Assembly (NCBI GenBank): GCA_030015575.1
Contig: JASDDO010000014.1
Coordinates: forward strand, 170,471,911-170,535,910
Source of the DNA: Agapanthus africanus
Taxonomy: Eukaryota > Streptophyta > Magnoliopsida > Asparagales > Amaryllidaceae
Direction of reading: 5' to 3'
DNA length: 64,000 nt
Shown: one piece after another, positions 1 through 11,651 of the stretch
How the letters are laid out: every line of letters begins with the position of its first letter
Numbering within the stretch: position 1 is the first letter of the stretch
Program-made: the position numbers and the translations under genes
The notes under the pieces: generated by a model
The model's database searches: none
Told to the model about the DNA's origin: nothing
The model's input: the letters and a program-made list of their open reading frames with translations, nothing else

Positions 1-44
1 TCGTCTACACTTCGCCTAAGGCTCTAGCTAGGCTCTGATACCAC
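1..44 (-). mobile_element. Edge of Copia-type LTR element with primer-binding site
   Basis: Positions 32-43 read, on the minus strand, TGGTATCAGAGC, the standard primer-binding site pairing with initiator methionine tRNA in many plant LTR retrotransposons. One base further right an LTR begins with TG. The element therefore runs leftward out of the window on the minus strand, and only its 5' LTR and primer site are visible here. No coding part can be seen. Confidence 0.75.
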
Positions 45-2254
45 TGTAGGGTTCCTAGACACACCCATGAGGTTCCACAAGGCATCAACCATGCCAAATT
101 CTAAAATTTAGGTGCCGAGAAACCCTAATATAGATCGTTAACTAGAAATTAGGCGAAACAACAAGCTACTAAACTGCTTTGGTGCTAAGTGAATGGGGCT
201 ACAACCTTTGTAGATCCGGTCCTCCACTTCCTTAGCTCCATGATGACGTCCCTCCACTGCGATCATCGGATCCCGGACTCTAGCGTTGGTTTCGTCGAAG
301 AAATGATCGGGCTAGGTCGTCGACTTCGATGCCGAAGATGATCTACGTCGAGGCAACTCAAGATCAAGCTCCATCTTCACTTGGTCATAAAACTTGTGAA
401 GATAACACACTCTACTACATGGCAAGTGGTAGAGGATGAAGAAATAGAAAGTGGGTTCACTTTGGATTTGGATTTCTCACTTGGAATCATCACTTGGAAA
501 AATCTAGCAATGGTTTCTTCTCTTCATGAAGAAGATGAAGAAGAAGAAATAAAAAGAATTATCAATCATTTTCAAAAAGAAAATCAAGTGATGGTTATCA
601 TAATGCAACCATGGGTGAGTTTAACTAGTGTAGAGAATAAACTAGGATTAAGGTAAATGGTTAGGGTTAAGGAACAAAACAAAATGGTAAGACTTTTTCA
701 AAGATGCTTTGAAGCTTCATGAAGCTTCAAGCCAAAATAAGAAAAGCCACCATTTTGTTTTTCCAAAAATAAATAAAGAAATAAAATAAGACCTTAACCA
801 TTAACCTAAACCATGGTTTAAAACATACACACCCAAGTTTGCATGTAGCATCAAACATGATACAAATTAGTGCACAAACATATATCATATACACAATGTG
901 CACAATCAAGTGAGAAAATAATCCTAAGTGAACCAATACTAGTTAATATAAAGTAATATATCAAATATATAATTATACATTAAATCATTAAATCAACACT
1001 TGATTTAACGATCCGATCATATCGCATATGACCGACTAATATCCAATGTATCGACTTATCGAATCAATCCTCGATTCGATAACTAGGTTATATCGCATAC
1101 AACCAACCGATACATTCATCGCGAGAATAGAATACAGTATCACATACTCGTATTATTCTCGGTCCCGCACTTATCTCATATGCGCTCCTATCTCGTTTTG
1201 CTTGAGCCAGGAAACCTCTGTGTAGGACTCTAAAGACTCGTCAATACGCCGGTAGCAGGTGATGATCATATCAAACACCCACAAACGGCAAGCGGTCTGC
1301 TAAACGTAACGGCTACCCGGGTATTGAGCGATCAGAAGATCAACGAGCAAGCCCGCTCACACTCCTGTGAATCCAACCAGTAACACTTACCGTACAGTCC
1401 GGTCTCGTCGTCTGATATGTCGCATATCTTGCCTAGGGGTGGTAAACGTCAGACCCCAATAGCTCGATAAGTCGTGTCGATATGAGGTCTATAACAGTTC
1501 GAGAAACTACTGGTAACACTTACCAGTAAATCTCAGCAACCCTGGCTAGGGATTTCCAGTTATAGCCAATCGAACACAGCGCAACATTAACTCCCTATAC
1601 CGGGAGAGACGAATCCCCTCCTATCGCTCATTGCCTCCATGTGATTCGGGACTGTACCCAAAAACCACCGTTTTGCACGCCCTCTTGGACATGGTAAGGT
1701 GGAAATCAAAGCACAGTGGGAATCACACAAGACTCTATGACGATCTCGGGTCTACAGACTAACCTGTACCAGTGTCACCAGAGAACTGCCATCTGACGTA
1801 AGGTATAATACCATCTGGGAGTTCTCGGTGAGTCCGTCCAGTGTACCCAGTCTCCACTGAGCACCCGTATATCATCTCTGATGTCAAACACCGATGGATA
1901 TGGGATCATCCATCGCCCATCTATATGGGTCGAGAAGGTATACGCTAGTCTACTCTGGTATATCGATGCCCCGTCTCGATACACCCACGACTAAGGACCT
2001 TGAAGGATGTACTTATGGACTACCATGTCCCCACTAGTATGATCTGCATCATAGTCTAGGTAGTCAAGTACACATCCTAAGGGCTTTACCAACATGTAAC
2101 AGAGAGACGATCAGTGTACACGTTAAGGTAAAGAGCAACCAGACAGCATACTATCATGTCGAGCAAGAAAGTCCTCCATATATATGTCCAAGCATCCACT
2201 ACAATATACATCCTATGTATAGTAATGGCCTCTAGGGCATACATATAACTAACA
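45..2254 (-). repeat. 5' LTR of a minus-strand Copia-type element
   Basis: The segment starts TGTAGGG next to the primer site and ends in AACA at 2254. Read on the minus strand the LTR therefore begins TGTTAGTTATATGTATGCCC, a start familiar from plant Copia LTRs with a downstream CCCTAGAGGC motif. At about 2.2 kb it is long for Copia. Small ORFs inside (for example 381-656) have no recognisable domain. The five bases on its right, TCTCA (2255-2259), should be one half of the target duplication; the other half lies outside the window. Assignment to Copia rather than another superfamily rests on the LTR start and primer only. Confidence 0.6.
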
Positions 2255-2463
2255 TCTCATGCTTTGCACGTGAGGCGCTGCCTCAGAGTCTTTAACTCTT
2301 TAACGCTGGCACTCAGCGCTCTCATGCTTTGCACGTGAGGCGCTGCCATAGTTCAAATTTTGAATAGAGCTTTGCTCTCAATTGAGGCCAAATTTTTGAG
2401 GACTCTCCCCCCTTTTTTATCAGGGAACAAGTAATCTCTTGGCCGAAAATTTTGGCGGGAACA
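2255..2463 (-). repeat. Right end of an old Tat-type LTR
   Basis: The fragment ends GGCGGGAACA at 2463, close to GGCGTGAACA that ends the Tat LTR at 12074. It contains AGAGCTTTGCTCT and the GC-rich 'TTTGCACGTGAGGCGCTG' motif, twice about 64 bases apart (2259 and 2323), like the Tat LTR near 48.25 kb. The Copia-type LTR at 45-2254 is inserted into it. It is a third, older Tat trace separate from the two larger copies. Confidence 0.55.
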
Positions 2464-2975
2464 GAACCCTACCATGCAATTCAGTTCTGTGTGGACAACC
2501 TAAGCAATATATCACAAGAACCAGCAACTGAAAACATTCTTTACAATTCACATTTCTTGAATCTCATCATTTCATATACTTTGAATCTATCCTAACCCTA
2601 TTTTTTCATTCAAGGTTATGGAATCCCCAAACAACACCAGCACCAATGTCAACAACACTCCCCTACCACTACCGTCTGATCAATGAGCAGACGGTATTGC
2701 TTGAGGCGATCCGCAGCATCCTGGAAGAACAGAAGCAGCAGAGTGTTGTTCTCTTGAACCGTCCAGAAGCGGAAGCACTCGGAGTGAAGCAATTTCGGGC
2801 ACTGCACCTCAAGAACTTTTCGGGAAAAGAGAGCCTTCTGGAAGCGGAGGAATGGACTCAGAGTATCGAGGACAACCTGGCAGCAGCACAAGTGCCAGAG
2901 GTAGCTTGGGTCCTAGTTGCAAAGCTGCAACTTACGGATAATGCACGGGTCTGGTGGAAGGCGGAAGAAAGCCGT
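2464..2975 (+). pseudogene. T1 chromovirus: 5' untranslated part and gag start
   Basis: An untranslated leader leads into an ATG at 2618. The gag-type protein has the pattern 'NEQTVLLEAI...LNRPEAEA...VKQFRALH...NFSGKE...AEEWTQSIED', typical of Ty3/gypsy gag of the Tekay/Del chromovirus group. Leader and gag are closely similar to 26671-27107, so both belong to one family (T1). The gag is interrupted after 2975 by Tat copy 1 and the same family resumes at 12075. Fossil coding sequence. Confidence 0.8.
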
Positions 2976-4160
2976 TGTTCTCCGCAGAAAGACGCGGCCG
3001 GGACGTTGGGACGTCAGGCCTGAATTTCAAGGACAGATGCTATTTGGTTCTATCCGTCCACCTTTCCGAAGATGCCAAGTTGATTTATGACACCATGTAT
3101 CGGAGGTTTAAACGGATGCGGCCGATATAGCAGACTTCGTCAGATTCCCCCTCGTTGAGGGGTTTTTGATTGCGGGGATGTCTTCCCTGCAGGCGCAAGC
3201 CCCTGCAGTTAATTACGCTACTGCGTCGCGGTAACCACTTTCTCCTTCTCCAGATGGTCACTTCATGTCGTGTGTGTTTGTTTTGTTTTTGGTTGCCCGT
3301 GGATTGTATACGGAGTCTAATTTATGTTGTCGCCCGTATACAATTTAGACTAAGATCTTTAAAATCCGTATCTTCTTAGATTTGGGTTTGGGTTGGGTTT
3401 AAAGATCATTACTCTCATTTGAGACTAAGATCAATTTAAACGTTTGTTAAGAATACGTTAGTTTAATTTTAGACTAAGATCAACTTAACCATTTGTTAAG
3501 GATGCGTTGGTCTAATTTTAGACTAAGATCAACTTAACAGGATCATTTAGATACAACAAAAGAGCATTTGGGCTCTATTGTTTAGTTTAGGGACATTTCG
3601 GTCCAAGGTTAAGGACATCATAGTCCGTGGGTTTAAAGACCTCATAGTCCAAGGTTAAGGACGCCATAGTCCATGGGTTTAAGGACCCCACAGTCCGAGG
3701 TTAAGGACGCCATAGTCCATGGGTTTAAGGACCCCACAGTCCGAGGTTAAGGACATCATAGTCCATGGGTTTAAGGACCCCACAGTCCGAGGTTAAGGAC
3801 ATCATAGTCCATGGGTTTAAGGACCCCACAGTCCAAGTTTAAGGACATCATAGTCTATGTAAAATCTGGTTGTCGGGATCCGTCACCTTTCTGAGGACGT
3901 TGAAGGATTACAATGACATATATCAGAGGAGTGAAGAGATGTACCCTTGAACCAATATTGGTTGAGAGATATGTAGTCCAATTTGGGACTAAGATCAAAA
4001 GATTTATGAGCATATGGGCTCAAATAATCTGAGGTAGGGTTCTGTGGCCACTTTGGGCTCGGCCCATTTAGTTAAAATGTTAAACATTTAACAATGCTGA
4101 GCATTGGTTTGGGCTCTAACAATCTTTTTGTCTTTGAGTGCTGAGCATTCGTTATAGCTC
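2976..4160 (-). repeat. 3' LTR (part) of Tat copy 1
   Basis: It is nearly identical over its whole length to 9405-10590 in the 5' LTR of the same element and clearly related to the start of the LTR at 45932. It carries the 22-base GGAC/GTCC dyad array (3590-3858). Only part of the LTR is present. The spurious ORFs 3170-3379 and the tail of the minus-strand ORF at 4088 lie in it and are not genes. Confidence 0.8.
3590..3858. repeat. 22-base dyad array in Tat LTR
   Basis: Twelve units spaced about 22 bases apart, each with the form GGAC-N6-GTCC (loops ATCATA, GCCATA, CCCACA, ATTTCG), joined by alternating linkers such as ATGGGTTTA and GAGGTTA. Each unit can fold as a 4-base-pair hairpin or act as a short inverted repeat. 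The same array is at 10014-10282 and 46548-46848. Confidence 0.9.
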
Positions 4161-4925
4161 TGGGATTTGAAGTAGTCTATATAGACTTCTCTCCAATCCT
4201 TAGCCTTTTCCTGGTCTTTTATTTGTAGGGCCGTTTGCTCGGTCGCTCCCTTTTCTTCGGAAGACTCCGGAGATATTTCTGCCGGTGCGAGAACCCGACG
4301 ACTTTGCACAATGATCCTCACGTCATCGAGGTTTTCGTCAGCCAGTTCTTTAGCAAGTTTGGCTAATGCATCTGCTTTGCTATTTTCTTTACGCGGTATG
4401 CTTTCCAGGGCGTAGGCAGGGATTCGAGTCAGCAGTTGTTGCACTCTCTCACCGTACTTTACCAATTCTGGTTTGCACGTTTGATAGTCGCCATTTACTT
4501 GAGTAACGACCAACTGGGAATCTCCGTATATGAGGAGGTTTTCGATTCCCATGTCGACAGTGATCTCAAAACCCGCTATCAAAGCTTCATATTCAGCTTC
4601 GTTATTTGTCCTCGGTTCTGTCAAGGAAGTGGCAAAGCGCATTATCCCTCCTTGTGGGGTCACAAAGATGAGGCCTACCCCTGATTTGATTATGGGGGTG
4701 CTTTGTTTGCGCTTTTTCATGGAAGATGCTCCATCGAAGTAGAGTTCCTACCGGGTATCATTCTCTCTTCTCTCCCCGTCGATCGTGTCAAACGCGTGCT
4801 CGTCCGGCAATTCGCAGTTCAAAGGAGAGTCGGCAGGTATCGGATGCTCAGCGAGGAAGTCGGCAATGGCCTGGCCTTTCACTGCCTTAAGGGGTCGGTA
4901 TATCACCGAGAATTCCATTAAGAGT
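4161..4925 (-). pseudogene. Tat copy 1 pol: second (archaeal-type) RNase H
   Basis: The minus strand encodes a protein with 'KSGVGLIFVTPQGGIMRFA', 'TNNEAEYEALIAGFE', 'LLIYGDSQLVVTQVNGDY' and 'KENSKADALAKLAKELA'. The acidic residues in NNEAEYEAL, YGDSQL and SKADALA mark an RNase H fold of the archaeal type that Tat-lineage Ty3/gypsy elements carry in addition to the normal RNase H. It is very similar to the minus-strand block 62580-63010 of Tat copy 2. Fossil. Confidence 0.85.
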
Positions 4926-7697
4926 TGTCACGCCCCGCTTCCCAGAGTGCGCTAAGATAAGCACGTGACAGAGCCAACCATGCTACCTATGGATAAGAAA
5001 CATCCCTCCACAGTCACATTACGGCTGTCTAGAGATATCGAGAACAGTAGAAATAAAGTAAACTATCTAGTACATGTCCATAAGCCAGAATAAACGAGTC
5101 AAGAAATAATATGGGGAAACAATAGATCCAATAAACAATAATAATCTGGAATGTACGTCCCAAATACGGGCTCACAACAGGAATGAAAATGCTGAAAGAA
5201 AACTAAAATACTAACAGGTCGTCACTGCTCGGCCTGCTGACTGAAATACTCCTGCTCGGCCTGCGGCAAAGGTAGAGGATCTGGGCCATGCAAAACCCAG
5301 ACGTCAGTGCGTCATAATATCAACAATAATATAAACAAGGATAGCAAGACATGCAGGCACGAGTATGAACAGTAATAAAGGTATAACAGTAACATAAATA
5401 TGGAACAGTGAAGGGTAAAAGCACATGTGACGTGCAGTGAGTAATCTGAACTAAAATACTGGGTTAACTACTCTCAATTCTGTGAAATCAATTTAATGAA
5501 TCGTCTATGTAACTCAATAGTATTCCGTGCGTACCCGGGACCATGGTCCAGACTCTCGGGGCTGAATCCGAGACGTGCCGCTAAGCACAAACAGGAAATA
5601 TGTACAGACGAATGATGTCAGCAACATCATCCCGGGACTGGCCTAGCCCCCAAAACTGATCAGTATAAGCGTCGAACTGTTGAGTTACAAGTCAGGTTTC
5701 ATCATTGATTTCCCCTTACCCCCAAGTCATGTATTCAAGTTAGGTATTGATAAATCTGAAGCTAATGCCAACACAGGATCAGATCAAGCAGGAACAGATT
5801 TGTCTATACAAACAACAAGATATGTCCATCGGGTCAACATGTCAGGATTGTTGGCATTAGAAACAGGATCAGGTAACACGTCAAGTAGTGATATATCCGG
5901 TCATGTCAAGTAGTGTACATATATCAAGTCATGTCAAGTAGTGGTGTATCAGGTATCAAGTGGGTGCTCATAATCAAACTGTAACAAGTACGGGTGCACA
6001 AATAAAAGCATGGATGCTCAATTATCGCTCAGGGGTTACATCATGACTAAGTAGGATGCACAATATCAAGCAAAGGGTACTGATGTATTAATAATATGAG
6101 TTAATGTAATATGGGGTGCAACTAGTTATGCAGAATTAATGGTATGGATACACAAATAAATATGGATGCATAAATAACTATCAGGAGTTATAACTATAGT
6201 TTCATGACTATGTAGGATGCACATTATCTAGCATGGGGTGTTAATGTAGCAGTCATATAAAATAACGTGACCTGGAATGCAAATAGATATATAATTATTG
6301 GTATGGATGCACAATTATCGATTAGGGTTATATTTACAGTTCCAAGACTAAGTGGGATGCACTTTATTAAACATGGGGTGCTAATATAACCGTATTATGT
6401 ATTAATGTGATCTGTATATGCAGCTATATGTATATTATATGATATGGATGCAAACGGTTATCATATAACCGTAAAATGATAAACTGGTAAATATGGAATA
6501 TACAATTTAAACAATATGAACTGTTATATTCAATTAGATGCAGTATATTGTAGTATAGTATGTAATAAGATAAGTTTGTATGTCTTAGATCTGAAATGAT
6601 ATGAGCGGATCTATACGTACATCGTAAAATTGTTAAATGAGAACTTGGGATGCACGATTTGAAATCCAAGTATTATATTTGTTAAAATAGATGTATATAA
6701 AGTAATGTAGCATGTAGAAAGATAAACTTGCCTCGACGGATCACGAAACAGATATGTACGACACGTACGACGTCGGCAAAACGCCTCAACGCACGCACGA
6801 CACACGGGACGGGTCCAAGCAATGCAAGAGGGTGATCACGCAGGTAAGGTACGTCCTCTGGGTCGTCTGGATCGTCGGCGTCAAGCCCAGCTCCGGCGAT
6901 GGCTGCAAATCAAGATTTCAATAACGGGAAAAGAAAAGAAAAGAAAAGAACAAGAGGAAGAAAGAGAAAGAAGGGGTGAGGCTTACTAGATTTGTGCACA
7001 GGGGTCAGGAGAGACGAGAGGACGACGACGAGATCAACGGCGGCGATGGGGTCGCCGGCGATGACCGGAACAACAAGAAACAAGAAAGAGGAAGAGAAGA
7101 AAAGAAAGGAAGGAGAAGGAGAAGAAGGCTGGGGTCTCTAGGTTCAGAGAAGAAGGCGAGGGGGAGATGATGATGATGGTGAGATGACTGGTGTCGCCGG
7201 AGGTGAGGGAGCAGCCAAGGCAGTGGGATCAAGGCAAGGCAGAGGTGAGTTTTCTTGGGCTCTAGGGCTTCGGGCTTGGTGCAAGGGAGAGGAAGAGAGG
7301 AGAAAGGAGAGAAATAGAGGGTGGAGGCGAGGTCGAGGGATCACCGGCGGCGAGGGGTGCAGGTGAGGGTTCGGGTGATAGTTCGAAGGTGGTTGGAGCT
7401 GGGTTTGAAGAAGGTGGGTTGTCGGGGAAGGAAGATGAGGTCGGGAGATGAGGAGGAGGAGGAGGTCGAGGGCGACGAGGGGGTTGAGGTGAGGCTGGAA
7501 GACTGAAGTGGCGACGACGGGGTGCGGCGAGCGCAGGGCCGTGGGTTCGAATGAGCTCGGAGGCAGGAGAAATATGAAAAGAAGAAGGAGAGTTAGGAGA
7601 GAGAGAGATAAGCAGAGAAGAGAGAGAAAGAACGGGAGGAGAGAGAAAGAGATATGCGAGAGAGGAGAGAGAGAGAGTGAGAGGAGAGAGAAGTTAT
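4926..7697 (-). repeat. Incomplete LTR of chromovirus T3 inside Tat copy 1
   Basis: It begins TGTCACGCCCCGCTTCCCAG, matching the starts of the T3 LTRs at 32408 and 40362, and follows them through the 'CATGCAAAACCCAGACGTCAG' stretch near 5290 and the purine-rich stretch near 6930-7690. The end seen in the other T3 LTRs is absent. It is more diverged from the two T3 LTRs than these are from each other, so it is an older insertion. Purine-rich DNA here opens several spurious ORFs (6976-7699) that are not genes. Confidence 0.8.
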
Positions 7698-8400
7698 GAG
7701 GTCATCGAAAATCTTTGTCATGGCCCTCTGATAGGTGGCACCGGCGTTCTTTAGACCGAAGAGCATCACCTTGTAGCAGAATATGCCCAAAGGGGTCCGG
7801 AAAGTGGTATGCTTCTGGTCCTCGAGATGCATCTTTATCTGATCGTATCCTGATGAGCCGTCCATGAAAGAGAAAACTTCGTGAGTGGACGTATTATCTA
7901 TCATCAGCTCGGTGACCGGTACTGGAAAGTCATCCTTCGAGCAAGCTTTGTTGAGATCCCGGAAGTCTATGCAAATGCGCACTGTCCCATTTTTCTTCAT
8001 CACTGGGACGATGTTGGCGATTTAGTCAAGACGGTGAACCTCTTGGATGAAGCCGGAGTCGATTAGCTTCTTGACCTCGGCATTGATGCTCATCTCAAGC
8101 TCGAGCCGTATTCTTCTCGGTGCTTGTTTGATCGGCTTGACGTCCAGAGATATCGCCAATTTTTAGACGGCAATCTCTGGATCTAGTCCTGGCATCTCGG
8201 AATAGTTCCATGTGAAGCAATCTTTATACTGCATGAGCATGTCTTTAAGCGTAGCCTCCTTTTCTTCAGACAACAGTTCACTGACAAACGTAGGTCTCAG
8301 GTCGTTTGCCGTTCCCAAGTCAATTTTCCTTAGGTGATGGATTAGCCTTTGCCGCCGCCTGAGCGAGCATCTCCTGTATTTTTTCACGTTGCAATTGAAC
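7698..8400 (-). pseudogene. Tat copy 1 pol: reverse transcriptase part
   Basis: The minus strand encodes 'YKDCFTWNYSEMPGLDPEIAV', then 'MKKNGTVRICIDFRDLNKACSKDDFPVP', 'FSFMDGSSGYDQIKM' and 'FGLKNAGATYQRAMTKIFDDLI'. These are the N-terminal part and the first palm motifs of a Ty3/gypsy reverse transcriptase, with the Tat-type 'DLNKAC' and 'FMDGSSGYDQI'. The same ATYQRAMTKIFDDLI occurs at 63900-63970 in Tat copy 2. Fossil with several breaks. Confidence 0.85.
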
Positions 8401-9381
8401 TTTTGTCACAGACCGAGTTTGAGGTCAATGACTAGTATAAACCTGAACTTCGTCTTTGGAATTCAACACATAGACTATGTGAACTACCGTGCCCCCAGGC
8501 TTGGGGTATTTGGAGTCTTGGCCTTTAGAGTTCGCTTCGGGCACTTGAGCTTTATTAGGCCTCTCTTTTTTGTGAAAAGCCGCTTTGGATTTGAGAGGAA
8601 CCACTGTATCAGGATCCGTCTTGGGGTGATTCCCCTTTACCTGCTTCCACACCTTATATATAGATGAGGAAAGTTGTCTCAGGGAGCGAACTCGTTTCTG
8701 CTATCGTGGGATCTCCAAGGGCTGCGGAGATTTCTTCAATATTGCGGTAGGAGAACTTTATCTGACCATTCACAACAATTTGAAGCTGTTCCCAGTTGGA
8801 ACAACAAAATTCACCACTGGGGTTGAAACAGGACCATACGGAGAACTGCCCCCACCTCATTTTGTATGATGCTGATATCGATGTCGACCGTTTCTTACGG
8901 CCGGGATTTGACCAGCTTCAGGATTTTTCCGGAGCCTGCCCCCTGTTTCCTTTGAGAGCCTAAATATTCTGCCTCCTGCGTCGACCTTGGTCCTTGGCAG
9001 GTGCCGGTTGTTGGAGGACTAATTTTATCGGCAAAGTTGCAGCTTGGGGAGCCAGCCTGTGGAAGACAGATTTCCTCTGGGCCTTCTCTATCAGCGTTGA
9101 GGCACCGAGGGTGGGAGGTGGGAGCATCGATCCAAAGAGAAGCCCGTTGATTTCTTGAAGAGCCGGATTGCAGAGATTTGAGCCTGCATGTGGCCCGTAC
9201 TTGACTCCACCAGATATGACAGAGCCTTTGTTGTTAAGGTAGGAACAAACGCCATTCTTCATAGAGACGAAACTCCGACTTCAGTATCCACTCCCCTAAG
9301 GGCAACCACAAACATACACACCGCGATTATCTGATCACGGGAAAAACACGACACACGAAGTGTAGAGTGGAAAGAGGAAAA
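8401..9381 (-). pseudogene. Tat copy 1: reduced gag and leader region
   Basis: The position between the primer site and reverse transcriptase should hold leader, gag and protease. The minus-strand pieces (8425-8652, 8654-8860, 8960-9262) show no zinc knuckle and no protease motif that I can recognise, and 0.98 kb is too short for a full Tat gag plus protease. Strand and location make it Tat internal sequence. What each piece encoded is not clear. Confidence 0.5.
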
Positions 9382-9399
9382 GGTCCCACGGGCGTGCCA
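9382..9399 (-). promoter_or_regulatory. Primer-binding site of Tat copy 1
   Basis: On the minus strand the sequence reads TGGCACGCCCGTGGGACC, five bases inward from the 5' LTR edge at 9405. The TGG start (complement of the tRNA CCA tail) and the placement are those of a retroelement primer-binding site. I do not assign the tRNA with certainty. Confidence 0.75.
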
Positions 9400-10013
9400 G
9401 AATCTGTTCTCCGCCGAAAGACGTGACCGGGACGTTCGGACGTCAGGCCTGAATTTCGAGGGCAGATGCTCTTTGGTGCTATCCGTCCACCTCTCCGAAG
9501 ATACCAAGTTGATTTATGACACCATGCATCGGAGGTTTAAACGGATGCGGCCGATATAGCAGACTTCGTCAGATTCCCCCTCGTTTAGGGGTTTTTTATT
9601 ATGGAGACGCTCTTCCCTGCAGGCGCAAGCCCCTGCAGTTAATTACGCTACCGCATCGCGGTAACCACTTTCTCCTTCTGCAGATGGTCACTTCATGTCG
9701 TGTGTGTTTGTTTTATTTTTGGTTGCCCGTAGATTGTATACGGAGACTAATTTATGTTGTCGCCCATAGGGCGTGGATTAGTCAAAACCCGTATCTTCTT
9801 AAATTTGGGTTTGGGTTGGGTTTAAGGATTGTTACTCTCATTTGAGACTAAGATCAACTTAAACGTTTGTTAAGGATACGTTAGTCTAATTTTAGACTAA
9901 GATCAACTTAACCATTTGTTAAGGATGCGTTGGTCTAATTTTAGACTAAGATCAACTTAACAGGATCATTTAGATACAACAAAAGAGCATTTGGGCTCTA
10001 TTGTTTAGTTTAG

Positions 10014-10282
10014 GGACATTTCGGTCCAAGGTTAAGGACATCATAATCCGTAGGTTTAAGGACCTCACAGTCCAAGGTTAAGGACGCCATAGTCCATGGG
10101 TTTAAGGACCCCACAGTCCGAGGTTAAGGACATCATAGTCCATGGGTTTAAGGACCCCACAGTCCGAGGTTAAGGACATCATAGTCCATGGGTTTAAGGA
10201 CCCCACAGTCCGAGTTTAAGGACATCATAGTCCATGGGTTTAAGGACCCCACAATCCAAGTTAAAGGACATCATAGTCCATG
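10014..10282. repeat. 22-base dyad array in Tat 5' LTR
   Basis: Twelve GGAC-N6-GTCC units in nearly the same order as the array at 3590-3858, with a few unit-to-unit substitutions. Confidence 0.9.
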
Positions 10283-10614
10283 TAAAATCTGGTTGTCGGG
10301 ATCTATCACCTCTCTGAGGACGTTGAAGGATTACAATGACATATATCAGAGGAGTGAAGAGATGTACCCTTAAACCAATATTGGTTGAGAGATCTGTAGT
10401 CCAATTTGGGACTAAGATCAAAAGATTTATGAGCATATGGGCTCAAATAATCTAAGGTAGGGTTCTGTGGCCACTTTGGGCTCGGCCCATTTAGTTAAAA
10501 TGTTAAACATTTAACAATGCTGAGCATTGGTTTGGGCTCTAACAATCTTTTTGTCTTTGAGTGCTGAGCATTCGTTATAGCTCTGGGATTTATTTATAGA
10601 ACAGTTTATGTTCT

Positions 10615-10840
10615 TTTAGCGCACACGTGAGGAGCACGTGGCGCGCTTGGCCCTGTGCGCCAGTCAATGAGCGCAGAGCGCTTCTGTTGGGTAGCACACA
10701 TGTGAGGAGCACGTGGCACGCTTGGCGCTGTTCGCCAGTCAAAGAGTGCAAAGCGCTTCTGTTTAAGTAGCGCACACGTGAGGAGCACGTGGCGCACTTG
10801 GCGCTGTTCGCCAGTCAAAGAGCGCAAAGCACTTCTTATG
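10615..10840. repeat. GC-rich tandem repeats of about 76 bases
   Basis: Three copies built on 'GCGCACACGTGAGGAGCACG' followed by 'GCCAGTCAA(A/T)GAGCGCA' and 'GCGCTTCT'. The GAGCGC/GCGCTT motifs are themselves inverted repeats. Minus-strand ORFs 10590-10866 are repeat artefacts. Confidence 0.85.
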
Positions 10841-11651
10841 AAATTTGGAGCGCTAAGGCTCTGCAACGCTATGCATTAGTTTTGGAGCGCTGAAGCGCTT
10901 CTTTTGATTGGAGCGCTATGGCTCTTTTTAGGCAGCTTGGCGCCCTGAGAATTAAACTCTCTTTCTTATAACAGACTTTGTCTTATGGATCTAAGAACAA
11001 ACTTCTTATTTTTTTTATAGGAGATTTCAATTTCTTATATTTTTGATGAAAGGCTCTGCCTTTATGGATCTATGATCCTAAGAGAATTGAATTATTCTCC
11101 CCCTTTTTATAATAAGATATTATAATCTCTTTTGTGAAAGACAATTTGTCTTATAGATATATGATCTGAGGAAGATTAAGTTCTTCCCTTTATTTTTATG
11201 ATGAGGTACTTTGATCTCTTTGTGAAAAACCTTGGTCTTATAGATCTATAATCTTAGAAAAAGAAGTAAATTCTTCTTTTTATATAAGACGATTTCGTCT
11301 TTCTGTTTTTTTTACCTTGAAGAAAATTTTCTTCTTCTGAGAGCTTCCTCTTCTTTCTGAGATTTTTCAAAGTTTATAGGGGGATTCCTCTCTTTTTCTC
11401 TTGTCTCTTTTTTGTTTCTTTTCCTTTTTTTTGAAAAGAAGGATCATTGGTTGTTGGGACCCACTACCTCTCCAACGACACTGAGATATTACAACGCCAT
11501 ATATCGAAGGTGTGGAGGGATGTACCCTTTGAATACTCATCCTTTTCTAAGAGTTATCCCCTCTTATTTATATGGGAGTGGTAGAGATGAGATCTCACTT
11601 TTCCCCGATATGGGACTAAAAATACATCCCCCATGTAGTAGAGTATTAGTT

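Noticed and set aside
381-656. ORF of 91 codons in the Copia-type LTR
   Set aside because: Glu/Lys-rich product from GAAGAA repeats in an LTR; no domain and no support from a second copy.
2406-2420. Polypurine tract at C6T6 in the left Tat LTR trace
   Set aside because: The same CTCCCCCTTTTT word occurs inside the full Tat LTR at 11096, so it is LTR sequence and not the element border.
6976-7699. Several Arg/Glu- and Pro/Ser-rich ORFs on both strands
   Set aside because: Products of the purine-rich stretch of a T3 LTR; equivalents occur in the other two T3 LTR copies without conserved reading frame.
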